From NCBI GenBank assembly GCA_937127245.1, contig CAKZLU010000023.1, forward strand, positions 1 through 64,000: a stretch of DNA of 64,000 nt, in the 5' to 3' direction. Source of the DNA: an uncultured Actinomycetes bacterium. GTDB taxonomy: Bacteria; Actinomycetota; Geothermincolia; Fen-727; JACVIW01. Positions 62,894 through 64,000 of the stretch are shown piece by piece. Each line of letters opens with the position of its first letter. Within the stretch, counting starts at the first letter, position 1. Below the pieces are notes generated by a model that searched no databases, was not told where the DNA came from, and saw nothing but the letters and a program-made list of their open reading frames with translations. Both the position numbers and the translations under genes were made by a program.

Positions 62894-63920
62894 CAATAAG
62901 AAGACCGCTGAGGAAAAAAGAAGACCGCCTGAAGAACTGTTCCACATAGGCGTATCTCCGCATGTCAGAGATAGAGATACCACTTCAAGCATAATGGGCT
63001 GGGTGATAGCGGCTTTGATCCCACTTACTGCCTATTCAATATATATCGGCGGTCTATCCACTCTGACCGTGATAATATGCAGCATCGCGGGGGCGGTTGG
63101 ATGCGAATTCGTTCTCCAGCGTTTCATGCACAAGCCAATAACTATCCACGACCTAAGCGCTGCCTTAACCGGTCTTTTGCTTGCGTTAACTCTTCCCCCC
63201 AGGTTGCCTTTCTGGATGCCTTTGATCGGGGGAGCGGTTGCTATAGCTCTGGGTAAGCAGGTTTTTGGAGGGCTGGGTCACAACATCTTTAATCCCGCGC
63301 TTGTGGGAAGGGCTTTTCTGTTCATATCATGGTCGAAGTATATGACGACCTCATATCTTCAAAAGCCGGTCGCCTGGGTAGTCAACACATCGACGATTAA
63401 ATCGATAAATGCTATCACGAGCGCGACACCGCTGTTCGCCATGTCTGAGGCGAGGAAAGGGGCTCTGGATATTCAGGCCTCAAAATATTACTTGCCCCTT
63501 CTTTTCGGCAATCCATGGGGATGCATTGGGGAAGTTTCCGGGGCCTTGATTATCCTGGGGCTAATAATACTCCTTACCAAGCGACTGATTGATTGGCGAA
63601 TTCCGGTTTGCTATGTAGGGACAGTCATGATTCTATCTCTCATTATCGGCGCGGACCCGGTCTTCTCGGCGCTTGCGGGGGGGCTGCTGCTCGGGGCGTG
63701 TTTCATGGCGACTGACTACGTGACGAATCCCATGACTTCTTGGGGGAAAGCGATATTCGCTGTCGGTTGCGGGATCGTGACTGTTGTCATCAGATTCTAT
63801 TCACACCTCCCTGAGGGCGTCATGTTTTCGATTCTTTTCATGAACGGTATTACTCCTGTTATCGACAGGTTTATAAAGCCGAGACCGTACGGTGTAGGGA
63901 AAGGCAGTGCAAAAGCATGA
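62886..63920 (+). CDS. rnfD: Rnf electron-transport complex subunit RnfD
   Basis: About 344 residues with around nine membrane helices. SPHVRDRDTTSSIMGWVI, LTGLLLALTLPPRLPFWMPL and GHNIFNPALVGRAFL are RnfD/NqrB blocks, and the ITSATPLF segment contains the threonine to which FMN is attached by ApbE. The frame continues 5' to 62811 inside rnfC, but TTG 62886 has a gaggaa site and overlaps the rnfC stop by eight bases. It forms the proton- or sodium-translocating core with RnfE and RnfA. Confidence 0.94.
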   Translation: MADNKKTAEEKRRPPEELFHIGVSPHVRDRDTTSSIMGWVIAALIPLTAYSIYIGGLSTLTVIICSIAGAVGCEFVLQRFMHKPITIHDLSAALTGLLLALTLPPRLPFWMPLIGGAVAIALGKQVFGGLGHNIFNPALVGRAFLFISWSKYMTTSYLQKPVAWVVNTSTIKSINAITSATPLFAMSEARKGALDIQASKYYLPLLFGNPWGCIGEVSGALIILGLIILLTKRLIDWRIPVCYVGTVMILSLIIGADPVFSALAGGLLLGACFMATDYVTNPMTSWGKAIFAVGCGIVTVVIRFYSHLPEGVMFSILFMNGITPVIDRFIKPRPYGVGKGSAKA

Positions 63921-64000
63921 TTGAAAGAATCTTGAGGCTCGGATTGACATTGCTTATAGTGAGCATTGTTGCCGCCGTGGGTCTGGGTCTCACATATGCT
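63917..64000 (+). CDS. rnfG: Rnf complex subunit RnfG, N-terminal fragment
   Basis: Only 28 codons are in the window: MIERILRLGLTLLIVSIVAA, a short N-terminus then a membrane anchor, as in RnfG, which carries a covalent FMN outside the membrane. The ATG overlaps the rnfD stop (ATGA). The call rests on operon order and the anchor; the FMN motif lies beyond the end. Confidence 0.75.
   Translation, partial: MIERILRLGLTLLIVSIVAAVGLGLTYA

Noticed and set aside
1-64000. CRISPR arrays, phage or transposase genes
   Set aside because: No regularly spaced repeats, terminal inverted repeats or transposase/integrase motifs were seen on reading.

Overview
The window is a gene-dense stretch (about 50 kb of roughly 60 protein genes, two tRNAs, GC near 50 percent by eye) from the chromosome of an anaerobic bacterium. 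The best guess is a deep-branching actinobacterial-type lineage. This is inference from gene content: a tandem pair of PafB/PafC-like WYL regulators, MurT/GatD, PASTA-domain and L,D-transpeptidase wall proteins, TatA/TatC, an Rnf electron-transport operon, a full selenocysteine system, and several genes often seen in thermophilic or subsurface bacteria and archaea (DUF763, DUF362, an EF-Tu-domain-2-like small protein, class I aldolase, adenine deaminase). TTG and GTG starts preceded by good Shine-Dalgarno sites are common and several genes are re-started here for that reason. No phage, transposase or CRISPR array was seen.

Layout. 1-3.3 kb: an oxidoreductase start and ispH on the minus strand, divergent from two tandem UbiA-type prenyltransferases. 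3.4-6.1 kb: a family III CoA-transferase/racemase with a cysteine-rich ferredoxin-domain protein, then a small zinc-ribbon membrane protein. 6.3-12.9 kb: a metallo-beta-lactamase-fold hydrolase, a decayed IPT/TIG-repeat surface-protein pseudogene, a lipoprotein, a VOC protein, an iron-sulfur flavoprotein, and a MoxR/CoxE pair. 13-14 kb: tatA-tatC. 14-20.1 kb (minus): selD-yedF-selA-selB-tRNA-Sec followed by a MobB-like P-loop protein; selD itself carries an in-frame UGA at its active site and is longer than an ordinary ORF search would show. 20.5-24.7 kb: TrkH potassium transporter with two small membrane partners, and a CocE-type hydrolase. 25-32.8 kb: nitroreductase, DUF362 ferredoxin protein, exonuclease-DinG helicase, 3D-domain protein, HEAT protein, L,D-transpeptidase.

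33-44.9 kb: an alpha/beta hydrolase, two orphan complex-I-like membrane subunits, adenine deaminase, an SCP2 protein, a PASTA/amidase-fold protein lacking most catalytic residues, a GH1 glycosidase, a PIG-L deacetylase and class I fructose-bisphosphate aldolase. 45-50 kb: tRNA-Val, a TolB-like lipoprotein, and gatD/murT for lipid II amidation. 50.2-54.9 kb: an acyl-CoA cluster (adenylate-forming ligase, thiolase-fold protein lacking the nucleophilic cysteine, DUF35 partner, acyl-CoA dehydrogenase). 55-59.6 kb: pafB/pafC-like pair, a phosphoesterase, the EF-like protein and DUF763. 59.7-64 kb: rseC and apbE divergent from rnfC-rnfD-rnfG, the last running off the window.

How it fits together: ferredoxin-dependent energy metabolism (Rnf with its own FMN transferase ApbE and RseC) is combined with selenoprotein synthesis, acyl-CoA chemistry and several small Fe-S proteins, consistent with a fermentative or acetogenic-like anaerobe. 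The observations most worth a second look are the selenoprotein SelD with a candidate SECIS hairpin, the Cys-less thiolase/DUF35 pair, the pseudo-amidase, and the orphan complex-I-like gene pair.
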